This document shows, one piece after another, positions 36,092-45,180 of a stretch of DNA of 64,000 nucleotides. The notes beneath the pieces were generated by a model that ran no database searches, was not told the origin of the DNA, and was given only the letters and a program-made list of their open reading frames with translations. The DNA is from an uncultured Flavobacteriaceae bacterium. Its GTDB lineage: Bacteria; Bacteroidota; Bacteroidia; Flavobacteriales; Flavobacteriaceae. The stretch covers positions 186,001 through 250,000 of the forward strand of contig CANMFQ010000001.1 in assembly GCA_947497145.1 (NCBI GenBank), written 5' to 3'. How positions within the stretch are numbered: the stretch's first letter is position 1; the number at the start of each line of letters is the position of its first letter. The position numbers and the translations under genes are program-made.

Positions 36092-37438
36092 ATGAAGCCA
36101 TTTCTGTTAGTTATCTGTTTTTTGGTTGTTTTTGGTTGTGCCAAGGATGCTGACTTGTCTGGTGTGAATGAAATTACCAAAACACAATTTGTAGGAGAAT
36201 TAGACTGGGTTAAAACCTATGGCGGATCTGGCGAAGAAACTGCGCAGGCAATCATAGCTACCGCCGATGGAGGGTATGCGGTTTTAGGATTTTCTAATAG
36301 TACAGATGGTGATTTAGAAGGTAAATCAATACCAGTAAATGATTATTGGCTATTAAAATTGGATGGTAGTGGAGCACTTGAATGGAGTAAAACCTATGGC
36401 GGAAGTAAAGATGATAGAGGGCAGAGTTTGGTACAAACAAAAGATGGCGGTTATGCCCTAACCGGATATGCCATGAGTGATGATGGTGATGGTAGTGTGA
36501 ATAAAGGTTTTCATGATAATTGGGTGCTTAAATTGGATGCTTTGGGCGCTATTGAATGGGAGAAAAGTTTTGGGTTTTCAGGACATGACCATTCGTATGA
36601 TATTTTACAAACGGAGGATGAAGGCCTCTTTTTTGTTGGTTTTTTAGATATTACATCGGCCAGAGCAGACGGAAATACGGAGAAGTTAAACTCAGTAACC
36701 AGTCACGGTGTAGGAGAATTTTGGGCAAGCAAAGTTGATGCGCATGGTGCATTGCAATGGCGTGGATATTACGGAGGTTCTAATAATGACCGTGCACACG
36801 CCGTTGTGCAGGCTGATGATGGGGGTTTTGTCTTGGCAGGTTTTACGGAGAGCGACGATTTTGATGTGAATAATTCACGAGGTAGTTATGACTTTTGGGT
36901 GGTTAAAATTAATAATTCAGGTACAACAGTTTGGAAAAAATCGTACGGAGGTACGGGTATTGAAAGAGCGCAAGATATTGCCAAAACTAACGATGGCGGT
37001 TTTGTGATTACAGGTAGTACTTTTAGTAATGATGTTGATGTTTCTAAAAATAATGGAGAATCAGATATTTGGCTTATTAAAATTGATGCGGCTGGGGAGT
37101 TGGTTTGGGAACAAACCTTTGGTGGTAGCCAGTTTGATGCTGCGCATAGTGTAATTGCTAGTAAAGATGGTGGTTTTATAATTACAGGAAATGCTAAAAG
37201 TACCAATAAGGATTTGAGTGATAATGCTGGTGAAAATGATATTTGGTTAATCAAAACGGATGCTAATGGTAGCATGGTATGGCAAAAAACTTTTGGTGGA
37301 AGTGGCCTTGATTATGGTTTTGATGCCGTAGAAACCGTAGACGGAAGTATTGTAGTAGTAGGGGAGACCGCTAGTGCCGATTTTCAAAATATCCAAAATA
37401 AAGGACGCGCTGATGTAGTGGTGCTAAAGGTTAAATAA
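36092..37438 (+). CDS. Lipoprotein with seven repeated propeller-type blades
   Basis: The 448-residue protein has a lipoprotein signal (VVFGC, Cys16). The rest consists of about seven repeats near 55-60 residues, each built as W-x-K-(T/S)-Y-GG-S, then D/E-x-A-x-(A/S/D)-(I/V), then D-GGY/F-(A/V)-(L/I)-TG, then a linker, and ending (D/Y)-x-W-(L/V)-x-K-(L/I)-D. Seven copies suggest a closed seven-bladed beta-propeller. Such T9SS-era flavobacterial proteins are usually annotated hypothetical. It is translated directly after the choice-of-anchor B gene (2-nt gap). Function is not known; a paired surface complex is plausible. Confidence 0.82.
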   Translation: MKPFLLVICFLVVFGCAKDADLSGVNEITKTQFVGELDWVKTYGGSGEETAQAIIATADGGYAVLGFSNSTDGDLEGKSIPVNDYWLLKLDGSGALEWSKTYGGSKDDRGQSLVQTKDGGYALTGYAMSDDGDGSVNKGFHDNWVLKLDALGAIEWEKSFGFSGHDHSYDILQTEDEGLFFVGFLDITSARADGNTEKLNSVTSHGVGEFWASKVDAHGALQWRGYYGGSNNDRAHAVVQADDGGFVLAGFTESDDFDVNNSRGSYDFWVVKINNSGTTVWKKSYGGTGIERAQDIAKTNDGGFVITGSTFSNDVDVSKNNGESDIWLIKIDAAGELVWEQTFGGSQFDAAHSVIASKDGGFIITGNAKSTNKDLSDNAGENDIWLIKTDANGSMVWQKTFGGSGLDYGFDAVETVDGSIVVVGETASADFQNIQNKGRADVVVLKVK

Positions 37439-37627
37439 ATGCCATATAACTTCAAGAAAATGCTTCAAAAATAAGCCTGTAGTGTTACTGGTGTTACAAT
37501 ACTATTTTTGACTGAACTTGCCCTGTTTTATTCATTTGAACTTCGTATAATCTTATCGAACCTCAAGGAGGTTGAGTATAGCATAGTTTACTTTTGTAAT
37601 GAAATATACACCTGTTTAATCCGCTTT

Positions 37628-38146
37628 ATGAAAAGAATAGATTTTATTCACAAAACTACTTTTTTAACGAGTGCCGTAAGTATTGGAGGTATCTCAGTAA
37701 TCAACGGATTTACAAAATTAAAACCTATTAAAGAATTCAAATTCATGCAAGAACAGCATCCAAACCTAGATTTAATTCATGCTTTTTTTACAGCATACGG
37801 AAATAATGATTCCCATGAGATACAAAAAGTACTAGATGAAAATATTAAATGGCATATACCGGGTAATCATCCTTTAAGCGGTACTAAAACCGGTATAGAA
37901 GAAGTGCTTAAATTTTTCAAGCAATTGGGTAAATGTTCGTTTAAGGCGGAACCAATTGTAATGGGGGTAAATGATACGCATGTAATTGACTGCCATAGAA
38001 ATTGGAGTAATCTTAAAAATGAAGAAAATTTAGATAGTATGTCCTGTCTACTATGGAGGATTGAAAATAACAAAATTAAGGAGGTGCATAATTTTCCAGA
38101 AAACCAGCAGGTAGTCGATTTATTTTTTGGAAAATTATATGGGTAG
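37628..38146 (+). CDS. NTF2/SnoaL-like protein with N-terminal hydrophobic leader
   Basis: I chose ATG 37628 (MKRIDFIHKTTFL), which gives a hydrophobic leader (LTSAVSIGGISVI) ahead of the domain; a longer frame from 37508 has no support, and an internal ATG at 37745 would give a leaderless 133-residue form. From about residue 45 the sequence fits an NTF2-like (SnoaL/ketosteroid isomerase) cone: LIHAFFTAYGNND, IQKVLDENIKWHIPG, GIEEVLKFFKQLG, VIDCHRNW, LLWRIENNKIKEVHNFPENQQVVDLFF. The substrate and whether the leader is cleaved are unknown. Confidence 0.72.
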   Translation: MKRIDFIHKTTFLTSAVSIGGISVINGFTKLKPIKEFKFMQEQHPNLDLIHAFFTAYGNNDSHEIQKVLDENIKWHIPGNHPLSGTKTGIEEVLKFFKQLGKCSFKAEPIVMGVNDTHVIDCHRNWSNLKNEENLDSMSCLLWRIENNKIKEVHNFPENQQVVDLFFGKLYG

Positions 38147-38626
38147 TTTTAGTATCCTGTAAAAGCCTGAATCTGTTTGTGAAATGCTAACATCGTAGCT
38201 TGTTTCCGCACTATTTCTATCTAAATTAATAGTACGCAAACCATTCATTTAGCTGTAATTTCAAAAGGCGAAAAATTTTAGAATTTATGGTTCATGTGAG
38301 GGTTGCTACCTTAATCCTGCGGTATGTGTTGATGCTTCGTTATGCTCCTTAAATGGGTAATAAAACATACCGTTTTCTTCTGTTTAGTATCCCAATAGCT
38401 AATGGGTCGATATCATAAAATTAATATACCCAACACAGCGTTTTATTTTGATGTGATTTTGAAACGTCACCTATTTTCTAATGCCTAAAACGGTATAATA
38501 GAAAAGACCTATCCATACATACGTTATAATAATGTTAGTTCCTGTGTAAAAAAGGGACTTATACTGTATATTTGTAAACTATTTAGAATCGTACCAAATA
38601 AATTTTGGTGTTAATACATACTAGTT
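38147..38626. other. Intergenic region ahead of the suf operon
   Basis: Nearly 480 nt without a supported gene. The right end carries the probable sufA promoter (38567-38574). No strong hairpin, tRNA or small ORF with a good start was found; the length leaves room for regulatory sites not recognisable by eye. Confidence 0.45.
38567..38574 (+). promoter_or_regulatory. Probable -7 promoter box of sufA
   Basis: TATATTTG fits TAnnTTTG and lies 52 nt before the sufA ATG. The upstream -33 element is weak (TTCCTG about 22 nt away). Confidence 0.4.
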
Positions 38627-38956
38627 ATGATTGAAGTGTCGGAAACAGCTAAGAAAAAAGTCATTGATTTAATGACTGAAGAAGGCTTTGATGCATCTAA
38701 AGATTATGTTCGTGTGGGCGTTAAAAGTGGCGGATGCAGCGGATTGTCTTATGAGTTAGATTTTGATAATAAAATTGGCGAAACAGATAAGATATTTGAA
38801 GACAATGGCGTGCGTATTATTGTAGATAAAAAGAGCTTTTTATATCTCGTAGGAACTGTTTTGGAGTATTCAGGCGGGCTCAATGGTAAAGGATTTGTAT
38901 TTAACAACCCCAATGCGCAGCGTACCTGTGGTTGTGGAGAGAGTTTTTCTTTATAG
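38627..38956 (+). CDS. sufA: Iron-sulfur cluster assembly A-type carrier (SufA/IscA family)
   Basis: This 109-residue protein matches the HesB/IscA/SufA family at full length: the SGGCSGLSYELDF segment holds the first conserved Cys, and the C-terminal RTCGCGESFSL holds the C-x-C pair. It accepts or carries Fe-S or iron to apo-targets in the cytoplasm. It opens the suf region and is 119 nt from sufB, so it may share its transcript. Confidence 0.95.
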   Translation: MIEVSETAKKKVIDLMTEEGFDASKDYVRVGVKSGGCSGLSYELDFDNKIGETDKIFEDNGVRIIVDKKSFLYLVGTVLEYSGGLNGKGFVFNNPNAQRTCGCGESFSL

Positions 38957-39075
38957 AAAATAAAAAATATTGAAAACGGGTTTACACCCCAATAAGTAGC
39001 AAATAGTATTAAATGTGTTAAAAAGAGATGGCAGTATATGTACGCTTTTGATTTTTAACTTATGAATTGCAGCAT

Positions 39076-40521
39076 ATGGCATATACGGAAGAGGAATTAA
39101 AAAAAGAATTAGAAACCAAAGAATACGAATACGGTTTCTACACCGATATTGAATCTGATACCTTTCCCAACGGATTGAATGAAGAAATTGTGGTCGCTAT
39201 TTCTAAAAAGAAAGAAGAACCTCAGTGGATGACTGATTGGCGTTTGGAAGCCTTTAAGGCATGGAAAGAAATGGAAGAGCCAGAATGGGCAAATGTGCAT
39301 TATGAAAAGCCCGATTTTCAGGCTATTTCATACTATTCAGCACCTAATAGCAAACCAAAATATGATAGTTTGGATGAGGTAGATCCAGAGTTGTTGGAAA
39401 CCTTTAAAAAGCTGGGTATTTCAGTTGATGAGCAGAAAAAACTAGCCAATGTTGCAGTTGATATTGTTATGGATTCTGTTTCTGTGGCTACAACGTTCAA
39501 AAAAACATTAGCAGAAAAAGGTATTATTTTTTGCTCCATTTCAGAGGCAATTAAAGAGCATCCAGAATTGGTGAAAAAATATTTGGGTACGGTAGTGCCT
39601 CAAAAAGATAATTTTTATGCTGCTTTAAATTCGGCAGTATTTTCTGATGGTAGTTTCTGCTATATCCCAAAAGGGGTTCGTTGCCCTATGGAGTTGTCAA
39701 CCTATTTTAGAATCAACCAAGCAGGTACGGGTCAGTTTGAGCGTACGTTGGTTATTGCAGATGAGGGTAGTTATGTGAGTTATTTAGAAGGTTGTACGGC
39801 ACCATCACGTGACGAAAACCAATTGCATGCAGCAGTTGTTGAGCTTATTGCACTTGACGATGCTGAAATAAAATACTCAACGGTGCAAAACTGGTTTCCT
39901 GGCAATAAAGAAGGAAAAGGCGGGGTTTACAATTTTGTAACGAAAAGAGGTTTGTGTGAGAAAAATGCCAAAATATCTTGGACTCAAGTAGAAACAGGCT
40001 CTGCAGTTACATGGAAATATCCATCGTGTATTTTAAAGGGTGATAATGCTATAGGTGAGTTTTATTCTATTGCCGTAACCAATAATTACCAACAAGCAGA
40101 TACCGGTACAAAAATGATTCATCTGGGTAAAAACACCCGTAGTACCATCATATCAAAAGGGATATCAGCAGGAAAATCACAAAATAGTTATCGAGGCTTA
40201 GTGCAGATTAATAGTCGAGCAAAAAATGCGCGAAACTTTTCGCAATGTGATTCGCTATTAATGGGGAATGAATGTGGAGCACATACGTTTCCATATATCG
40301 AAGCTAAAAATAAATCTGCTCAAATAGAACACGAAGCTACAACGAGTAAGATTGGTGAAGACCAAATTTTTTATTGCAATCAAAGAGGTATCGATACCGA
40401 AAAAGCAATTGCATTAATTGTAAATGGCTTTAGTAAAGAAGTACTTAATAAGTTGCCGATGGAGTTTGCCGTAGAAGCGCAAAAATTACTAGAAATAAGT
40501 TTGGAAGGTTCTGTAGGATAA
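39076..40521 (+). CDS. sufB: Fe-S cluster assembly scaffold protein SufB
   Basis: ATG 39076 ([12 protein letters not shown]) is the start; an in-frame TTG 9 nt upstream is unlikely. The 481-residue protein has the SufB layout: an N-terminal [15 protein letters not shown] region, [45 protein letters not shown] (split by conserved Cys), and the beta-helix core with EGCTAP. The end has the [19 protein letters not shown] and FYCNQRGID segments, including the Cys and Glu residues used in cluster assembly. It forms the SufBCD complex with genes at 41417 and 42240. Its TAA overlaps the next ATG by one base. Confidence 0.97.
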   Translation: MAYTEEELKKELETKEYEYGFYTDIESDTFPNGLNEEIVVAISKKKEEPQWMTDWRLEAFKAWKEMEEPEWANVHYEKPDFQAISYYSAPNSKPKYDSLDEVDPELLETFKKLGISVDEQKKLANVAVDIVMDSVSVATTFKKTLAEKGIIFCSISEAIKEHPELVKKYLGTVVPQKDNFYAALNSAVFSDGSFCYIPKGVRCPMELSTYFRINQAGTGQFERTLVIADEGSYVSYLEGCTAPSRDENQLHAAVVELIALDDAEIKYSTVQNWFPGNKEGKGGVYNFVTKRGLCEKNAKISWTQVETGSAVTWKYPSCILKGDNAIGEFYSIAVTNNYQQADTGTKMIHLGKNTRSTIISKGISAGKSQNSYRGLVQINSRAKNARNFSQCDSLLMGNECGAHTFPYIEAKNKSAQIEHEATTSKIGEDQIFYCNQRGIDTEKAIALIVNGFSKEVLNKLPMEFAVEAQKLLEISLEGSVG

Positions 40522-41411
40522 TGAAAAATAGACGATTTAAGATGAAAAAAATCACCTTTTTGTTAGGGTTGCTACTTATTGTTGCTTGCAAAGAAGTACA
40601 AAAGAAGCCCGTAGAAACTCAGGTGAAAACAATGGAGAAACCTGAGGTTAAGCTCTACACCTTTAGTGGCGGAACGGTAATGGTAAACAATTTGGAGTTG
40701 TTTTCTCAAGATACTACCTATCATGGTCAATCAAAAGAGTTTTCTGACCCTTTTTATGTTATCGTTCATCCTAAGGGAAATTTAATGTGGGATGCCGGAC
40801 TTCCTGAAAATTTGGTAACAGCACAAGAACCATTTACTACACCTAACGGGAATTTTACGATTTCAAGAAAGCAAGCTGTAGCAAATCAATTGAAGACTAT
40901 TGGCCTTAGCAAAGATGATATTAACTATATCGCTTTGTCGCACACCCACTTTGACCATACAGGTCATGCCAATGAGTTTGAAAACTCAGTATGGTTGGTG
41001 CAAGGCGCTGAATATGATTTTATAACCAGTGCAGAAATGATGAATTCAAATTCAGATTTGTACAATGCTATTGCTAAATTGAATAACGTACAACGGCTCA
41101 ATGGTGATTTTGATGTTTTTGGCGACGGTACGGTTGTTATCAAAGCTATGCCAGGGCATACACCCGGTCATCAAGTATTGTATTTAGATTTGGTAGAAAA
41201 TGGCCCTACTTTGTTAACTGGTGATTTGTATCATTTGTACGAAAATAGAATGCATAAAAGAGTGCCAAGTTTTAATTATGATGTGGCACAAACCTTAAAA
41301 AGTATGGATGTTTTTGAAGCTTTTGCAAAAGAAAAAAATGCAAAAGTATACATACAACACCAAAAAGAAGATTTTAATAAAATGCCTAAGGCACCTGAAT
41401 ATTTAAAATAG
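40521..41411 (+). CDS. MBL-fold lipoprotein, N-acyl homoserine lactonase-like
   Basis: The 296-residue protein (or 289 from ATG 40542) has a lipoprotein signal (LLLIVAC) and then an MBL domain close to the AHL-lactonase subgroup: LMWDAGLPE, the metal motif LSHTHFDHTGHANEF, then VKAMPGHTPGHQVLYLDL-type sequence with PGHTPGHQ, LLTGDLYHLYENR and a late IQHQKEDF. This subgroup hydrolyses acyl lactones, but periplasmic or surface anchoring is unlike classical cytoplasmic lactonases. It sits inside the suf operon: its start overlaps the sufB stop by one base and sufC begins 5 nt after its stop. Co-expression with Fe-S assembly is certain from spacing; the reason is not known. Confidence 0.85.
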   Translation: MKNRRFKMKKITFLLGLLLIVACKEVQKKPVETQVKTMEKPEVKLYTFSGGTVMVNNLELFSQDTTYHGQSKEFSDPFYVIVHPKGNLMWDAGLPENLVTAQEPFTTPNGNFTISRKQAVANQLKTIGLSKDDINYIALSHTHFDHTGHANEFENSVWLVQGAEYDFITSAEMMNSNSDLYNAIAKLNNVQRLNGDFDVFGDGTVVIKAMPGHTPGHQVLYLDLVENGPTLLTGDLYHLYENRMHKRVPSFNYDVAQTLKSMDVFEAFAKEKNAKVYIQHQKEDFNKMPKAPEYLK

Positions 41412-41416
41412 AGAAC

Positions 41417-42169
41417 ATGCTTAAAATTAACGACTTACACGCAAGTATAGAGGACAAGGAAATATTGAAAGGAATAAACTTATCAGTAAATGCCGGTGAA
41501 GTTCATGCAATAATGGGACCCAATGGTTCAGGTAAAAGTACCTTGGCATCTGTAATAGCAGGGAAGGAAGAATTTGAAGTTACCAAAGGTTCTGTTGCCT
41601 TAGACGGCGAAAATTTAGAAGACGCAGCACCTGAAGAAAGAGCACACAAAGGGGTGTTTTTATCGTTTCAATATCCTGTAGAAATTCCTGGGGTATCGGT
41701 AACTAATTTTATGAAAACTGCAATTAATGAATCTCGTAAGGCAAGAGGTGAGGCTGATATGCCTGCCAATGAGATGTTAAAGCTTATTCGTGAAAAAGCA
41801 GAATTGCTAGAAATTGATAGAAAGTTCTTATCAAGGTCACTTAATGAAGGATTTTCTGGTGGTGAAAAGAAACGGAATGAGATTTTTCAAATGGCAATGC
41901 TAGAACCCAAATTAGCAATTTTAGATGAAACCGATTCTGGTTTAGATATTGACGCCCTGCGTATTGTTGCCAATGGGGTGAATAAATTAAAAAGTAAAGA
42001 CAATGCAGTGGTTGTTATCACACACTACCAGCGTTTGCTAGAGTATATTGTTCCTGATTTTGTGCATGTTTTGTACAATGGAAAAATAGTAAAATCAGGC
42101 GGTAAAGAGTTGGCATTAGAGCTTGAGGCTAAGGGCTATGATTGGCTTAAAAATGAAGCCGTAGTTTAA
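41417..42169 (+). CDS. sufC: Fe-S cluster assembly ATPase SufC
   Basis: This 250-residue ABC ATPase has Walker A GPNGSGKST at residues 34-42. The SufC-type segment VFLSFQYPVEIPGVSVTNF follows, then the modified signature FSGGEKKRNEI, Walker B LAILDETDSGLDIDAL and switch VITHYQRLLEYIVPDFVHVL. These are diagnostic for SufC rather than a transporter. It powers the SufBCD scaffold. The coding start is 5 nt behind the lactonase-like gene. Confidence 0.97.
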   Translation: MLKINDLHASIEDKEILKGINLSVNAGEVHAIMGPNGSGKSTLASVIAGKEEFEVTKGSVALDGENLEDAAPEERAHKGVFLSFQYPVEIPGVSVTNFMKTAINESRKARGEADMPANEMLKLIREKAELLEIDRKFLSRSLNEGFSGGEKKRNEIFQMAMLEPKLAILDETDSGLDIDALRIVANGVNKLKSKDNAVVVITHYQRLLEYIVPDFVHVLYNGKIVKSGGKELALELEAKGYDWLKNEAVV

Positions 42170-42239
42170 GAAAAATACCTGCAAAATAAACGGTGTTGAT
42201 ACAGCATTATACCTTGTACTACTTTTAATACAAAAGAAA

Positions 42240-43556
42240 ATGGATTTAAAAGATAAATTGATTTCCTCCTTTATGGCATTTGAGAACAATGTGGATATAG
42301 ACCACCCAGTTCATGACGTGCGTACGGAGGCCATAAAGAATTTTGAACAAAAAGGTTTCCCTTCTAAGAAAGACGAGGCCTGGAAATATACATCGCTTAA
42401 TAAATTGCAGAAAATAGATTTCAGTATTTTTCCGAAGCAGGAAAATGCGCTGGATTATAAGGATGTAAAAAAATACTTTATTCATGATATTGATACCTAT
42501 AAAATAGTTTTTATTGATGGTATTTATAGTTCATACCTTTCAGAAACTACCCATGATGGCGTTGATATTTGTTTGATGAGTGCTGCGCTTTCAAAGCCTA
42601 TGTACAAGCAGATAATTGATGTGTATTTCAATAAAGTAGCTTCTAAAGAAGATTCGCTAACCAATTTGAATACGGCTTTTAGTAAAGAGGGAGCGTATAT
42701 TTATATTCCTAAAAATAAAATGCCTAAAAAGCCTGTTGAAATTGTTCATTTCGCGACAGGTAACGAGGCGGCATTAATGTTGCAGCCAAGAAACCTTATT
42801 GTGGTTGAAGAAAATGCAGAGATTCAAATTATTGAACGGCACCAAAGTTTAACCACCAACGAAGTGCTAACCAATTCTGTTACCGAGATATTTGCTGCAA
42901 AAAGTGCCATTATTGATTATTACAAGGTCCAAAATGATGCTCAAAAGGCTTCATTAATAGATAATACCTATATCAACCAAAAAGATAAGAGTTTTGTAAA
43001 TGTGCATACCTTTTCTTTTGGAGGCAAGCTTACCCGTAATAACCTAAACTTCTATCAGAATGGGGAGTATATGGATTCAACCATGAAAGGGGTGACTATT
43101 TTGGGCGAAAAACAGCATGTAGACCATCATACGTTGGTACATCATATTCAGCCAAATTGTGAAAGCCACCAAGATTACAAGGGTATCTATGGTGAAAATG
43201 CAACAGGCGTTTTTAACGGAAAGATAATCGTTGATAAAATCGCTCAAAAAACCAATGCTTTTCAGCAAAACAATAATATTTTAATTAGCGATAAGGCAAC
43301 TATTAATACCAAGCCGCAATTAGAGATTTTTGCTGATGATGTAAAATGTTCACACGGTTGTACAATAGGTCAGCTTGATGAAGATGCTATGTTTTACTTG
43401 CAGTCTAGAGGTATTCCTGAAAAGGAAGCTCGTGCTTTGTTAATGTATGCTTTTGCTAATAATGTTTTAGAGAGTGTGCGTATTCCAGAGTTGAAGGTTA
43501 GAATTAACAAGCTAATCGCAAAGAAATTAGGCGTTAATTTAGGCTTTGATTTGTAG
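42240..43556 (+). CDS. sufD: Fe-S cluster assembly protein SufD
   Basis: The 438-residue protein is a SufD subunit: an N-terminal helical region with GFPSKKDEAWKYTSLNKL, a central beta-helix, and the C-terminal signature HHIQPNCESHQDYKGIYGE, VFNGKIIVDKIAQKTNAFQQ, KPQLEIFADDVKCSHGCTIG and YLQSRGIPEKEARALL. The conserved His in the SHG segment is involved in cluster assembly with SufB. It lies 70 nt after sufC, and its TAG is followed one base later by the sufS ATG. Confidence 0.96.
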   Translation: MDLKDKLISSFMAFENNVDIDHPVHDVRTEAIKNFEQKGFPSKKDEAWKYTSLNKLQKIDFSIFPKQENALDYKDVKKYFIHDIDTYKIVFIDGIYSSYLSETTHDGVDICLMSAALSKPMYKQIIDVYFNKVASKEDSLTNLNTAFSKEGAYIYIPKNKMPKKPVEIVHFATGNEAALMLQPRNLIVVEENAEIQIIERHQSLTTNEVLTNSVTEIFAAKSAIIDYYKVQNDAQKASLIDNTYINQKDKSFVNVHTFSFGGKLTRNNLNFYQNGEYMDSTMKGVTILGEKQHVDHHTLVHHIQPNCESHQDYKGIYGENATGVFNGKIIVDKIAQKTNAFQQNNNILISDKATINTKPQLEIFADDVKCSHGCTIGQLDEDAMFYLQSRGIPEKEARALLMYAFANNVLESVRIPELKVRINKLIAKKLGVNLGFDL

Positions 43557-43557
43557 T

Positions 43558-44784
43558 ATGGCAGCACATACACTTGATATCGAAAAAATTCGTAAAGATT
43601 TCCCTATTTTACAACGTGAGGTAAACGGTAAACCCTTGGTGTATTTTGATAATGCCGCTACCTCGCAAACACCAAAACAGGTAATTGACGTAATTGTCGA
43701 TTACTACGAGAATTACAATGCGAATATTCATAGAGGTGTACATGCGCTATCGCAAGAAGCTACAGATTTGTATGAGCAAGCGCGTATAAAAATTCAAAAA
43801 CATTGTAATGCGGCAAAGGCACATGAAATTATTTTAACCTCAGGTACTACGCATGGTATTAACATTGTGGCAAACGGCTTTTCATCGCTTTTGAAAAAGG
43901 GAGACGAAATAGTGGTTTCTGCCATGGAGCATCATTCTAACATAGTGCCTTGGCAAATGCTCTGTGAGCGAACAGGAGCGGTGTTAAAGGTGATTCCGAT
44001 GAATGAAAACGGTGAATTACGCCTTGATGCCTATGATGCCCTTCTTTCTAATAAAACCAAATTAGTGTTTTGTAACCATGTCTCAAATGCTTTAGGTACG
44101 GTTAATCCTATAAAGGTAATTATTGATAAAGCGCATGCTATTGGAGCGGCAGTTTTAATTGATGGTGCTCAGGCGGCACCTCATATTAAGGCCAATGTAC
44201 AAGAGCTCAATGTTGATTTTTATGTCATTTCTGGTCATAAAGTATGTGGCCCTACCGGAATTGGTATGTTGTACGGCAAGGAAGAATGGTTGGAAAAATT
44301 ACCACCTTATCAAGGTGGTGGTGAAATGATTGCTGAGGTTACTTTTGAGAAAACAACCTATGCAGGGTTGCCTCATAAATTTGAAGCAGGTACGCCCAAT
44401 ATTGCAGGTGGTATTGCTTTTGGTGCGGCAATAGATTATATGAATGCTTTGGGCTTTGATGACATTGCAGCTTACGAACAAGAACTTTTGCAGTATGCTA
44501 CCGAAAAGTTAATAGCGATACCGAACCTTAAAATTTACGGAAATGCAGCTAGTAAAACGGCTGTTATTTCTTTTAATATTGAAGGGCTACACCCGTATGA
44601 TATAGGGTCTATTTTAGATAAATTGGGTGTTGCAGTAAGAACAGGGCATCACTGTGCTCAACCCATTATGGACTTTTATAAAATACCAGGTACAGTACGT
44701 GCCAGTTTTAGTTTTTATAATACCAAAGAAGAGGTAGATGTGCTGGTCTCGGCAGTATTACGCGCTAAGGCGATGCTTTCTTAA
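43558..44784 (+). CDS. sufS: Cysteine desulfurase SufS
   Basis: ATG 43558 (MAAHTLDIEKIRKDFP) is the start; an in-frame TTG at 43546 overlapping sufD is unlikely. The 408-residue type II cysteine desulfurase shows VYFDNAATSQTPKQVID, NIHRGVHALS, TSGTTHGIN, the AMEHHSNIVPW segment, the PLP lysine K228 in ISGHKVCGP and the catalytic C366 in RTGHHCAQP. It takes sulfur from L-cysteine and hands it to SufE. It ends the tight sufB-S run; sufE is 2.1 kb further on. Confidence 0.97.
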   Translation: MAAHTLDIEKIRKDFPILQREVNGKPLVYFDNAATSQTPKQVIDVIVDYYENYNANIHRGVHALSQEATDLYEQARIKIQKHCNAAKAHEIILTSGTTHGINIVANGFSSLLKKGDEIVVSAMEHHSNIVPWQMLCERTGAVLKVIPMNENGELRLDAYDALLSNKTKLVFCNHVSNALGTVNPIKVIIDKAHAIGAAVLIDGAQAAPHIKANVQELNVDFYVISGHKVCGPTGIGMLYGKEEWLEKLPPYQGGGEMIAEVTFEKTTYAGLPHKFEAGTPNIAGGIAFGAAIDYMNALGFDDIAAYEQELLQYATEKLIAIPNLKIYGNAASKTAVISFNIEGLHPYDIGSILDKLGVAVRTGHHCAQPIMDFYKIPGTVRASFSFYNTKEEVDVLVSAVLRAKAMLS

Positions 44785-45180
44785 GACTTATTTACATTGT
44801 TGAATTTCCTATTCTTTTATTGTGTTATAGGATGAGGGTACTATCTTGTGTCTGGTGAGCTACAGATTAAAACCTGCTATAGCCTATGATTTTCCTAAGA
44901 AAATACTTTCCTGTGTTTAATATTTTGATAATGTATCGTAGCAATTGATTTTTTAATGTGTTATGATGCAAAATGTTGAACACAATTATATGACGTACAG
45001 TTAGAGGGTTCTTTTTTTTAAGTCGTTAAAATTCGTTTTTGAGTTATACATTATTGTAGTATTTTACCTTCATTATAAACGGTTTTATTTCTTTTATTTT
45101 TGAATAAATATTACAAAACATTAAGAATATGTTAAATTTTTCGTATTTTTAGAGGATAAATAACTAAAAAACAAATAATT
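44785..45180. other. Intergenic region between sufS and the metalloprotease gene
   Basis: These 396 nt are strongly AT-rich with no supported coding frame. No sufS terminator hairpin was recognised. The last 60 nt before the metalloprotease probably hold its promoter (an A/T-rich TATTTTTAG segment), but it does not match the consensus exactly. Confidence 0.4.

Noticed and set aside
38584-38595. 12-mer TAGAATCGTACC before sufA that also occurs in the candidate RNA (54687-54698)
   Set aside because: Many chance 12-mer matches are expected within 64 kb on two strands; no further shared sequence supports a regulatory link.
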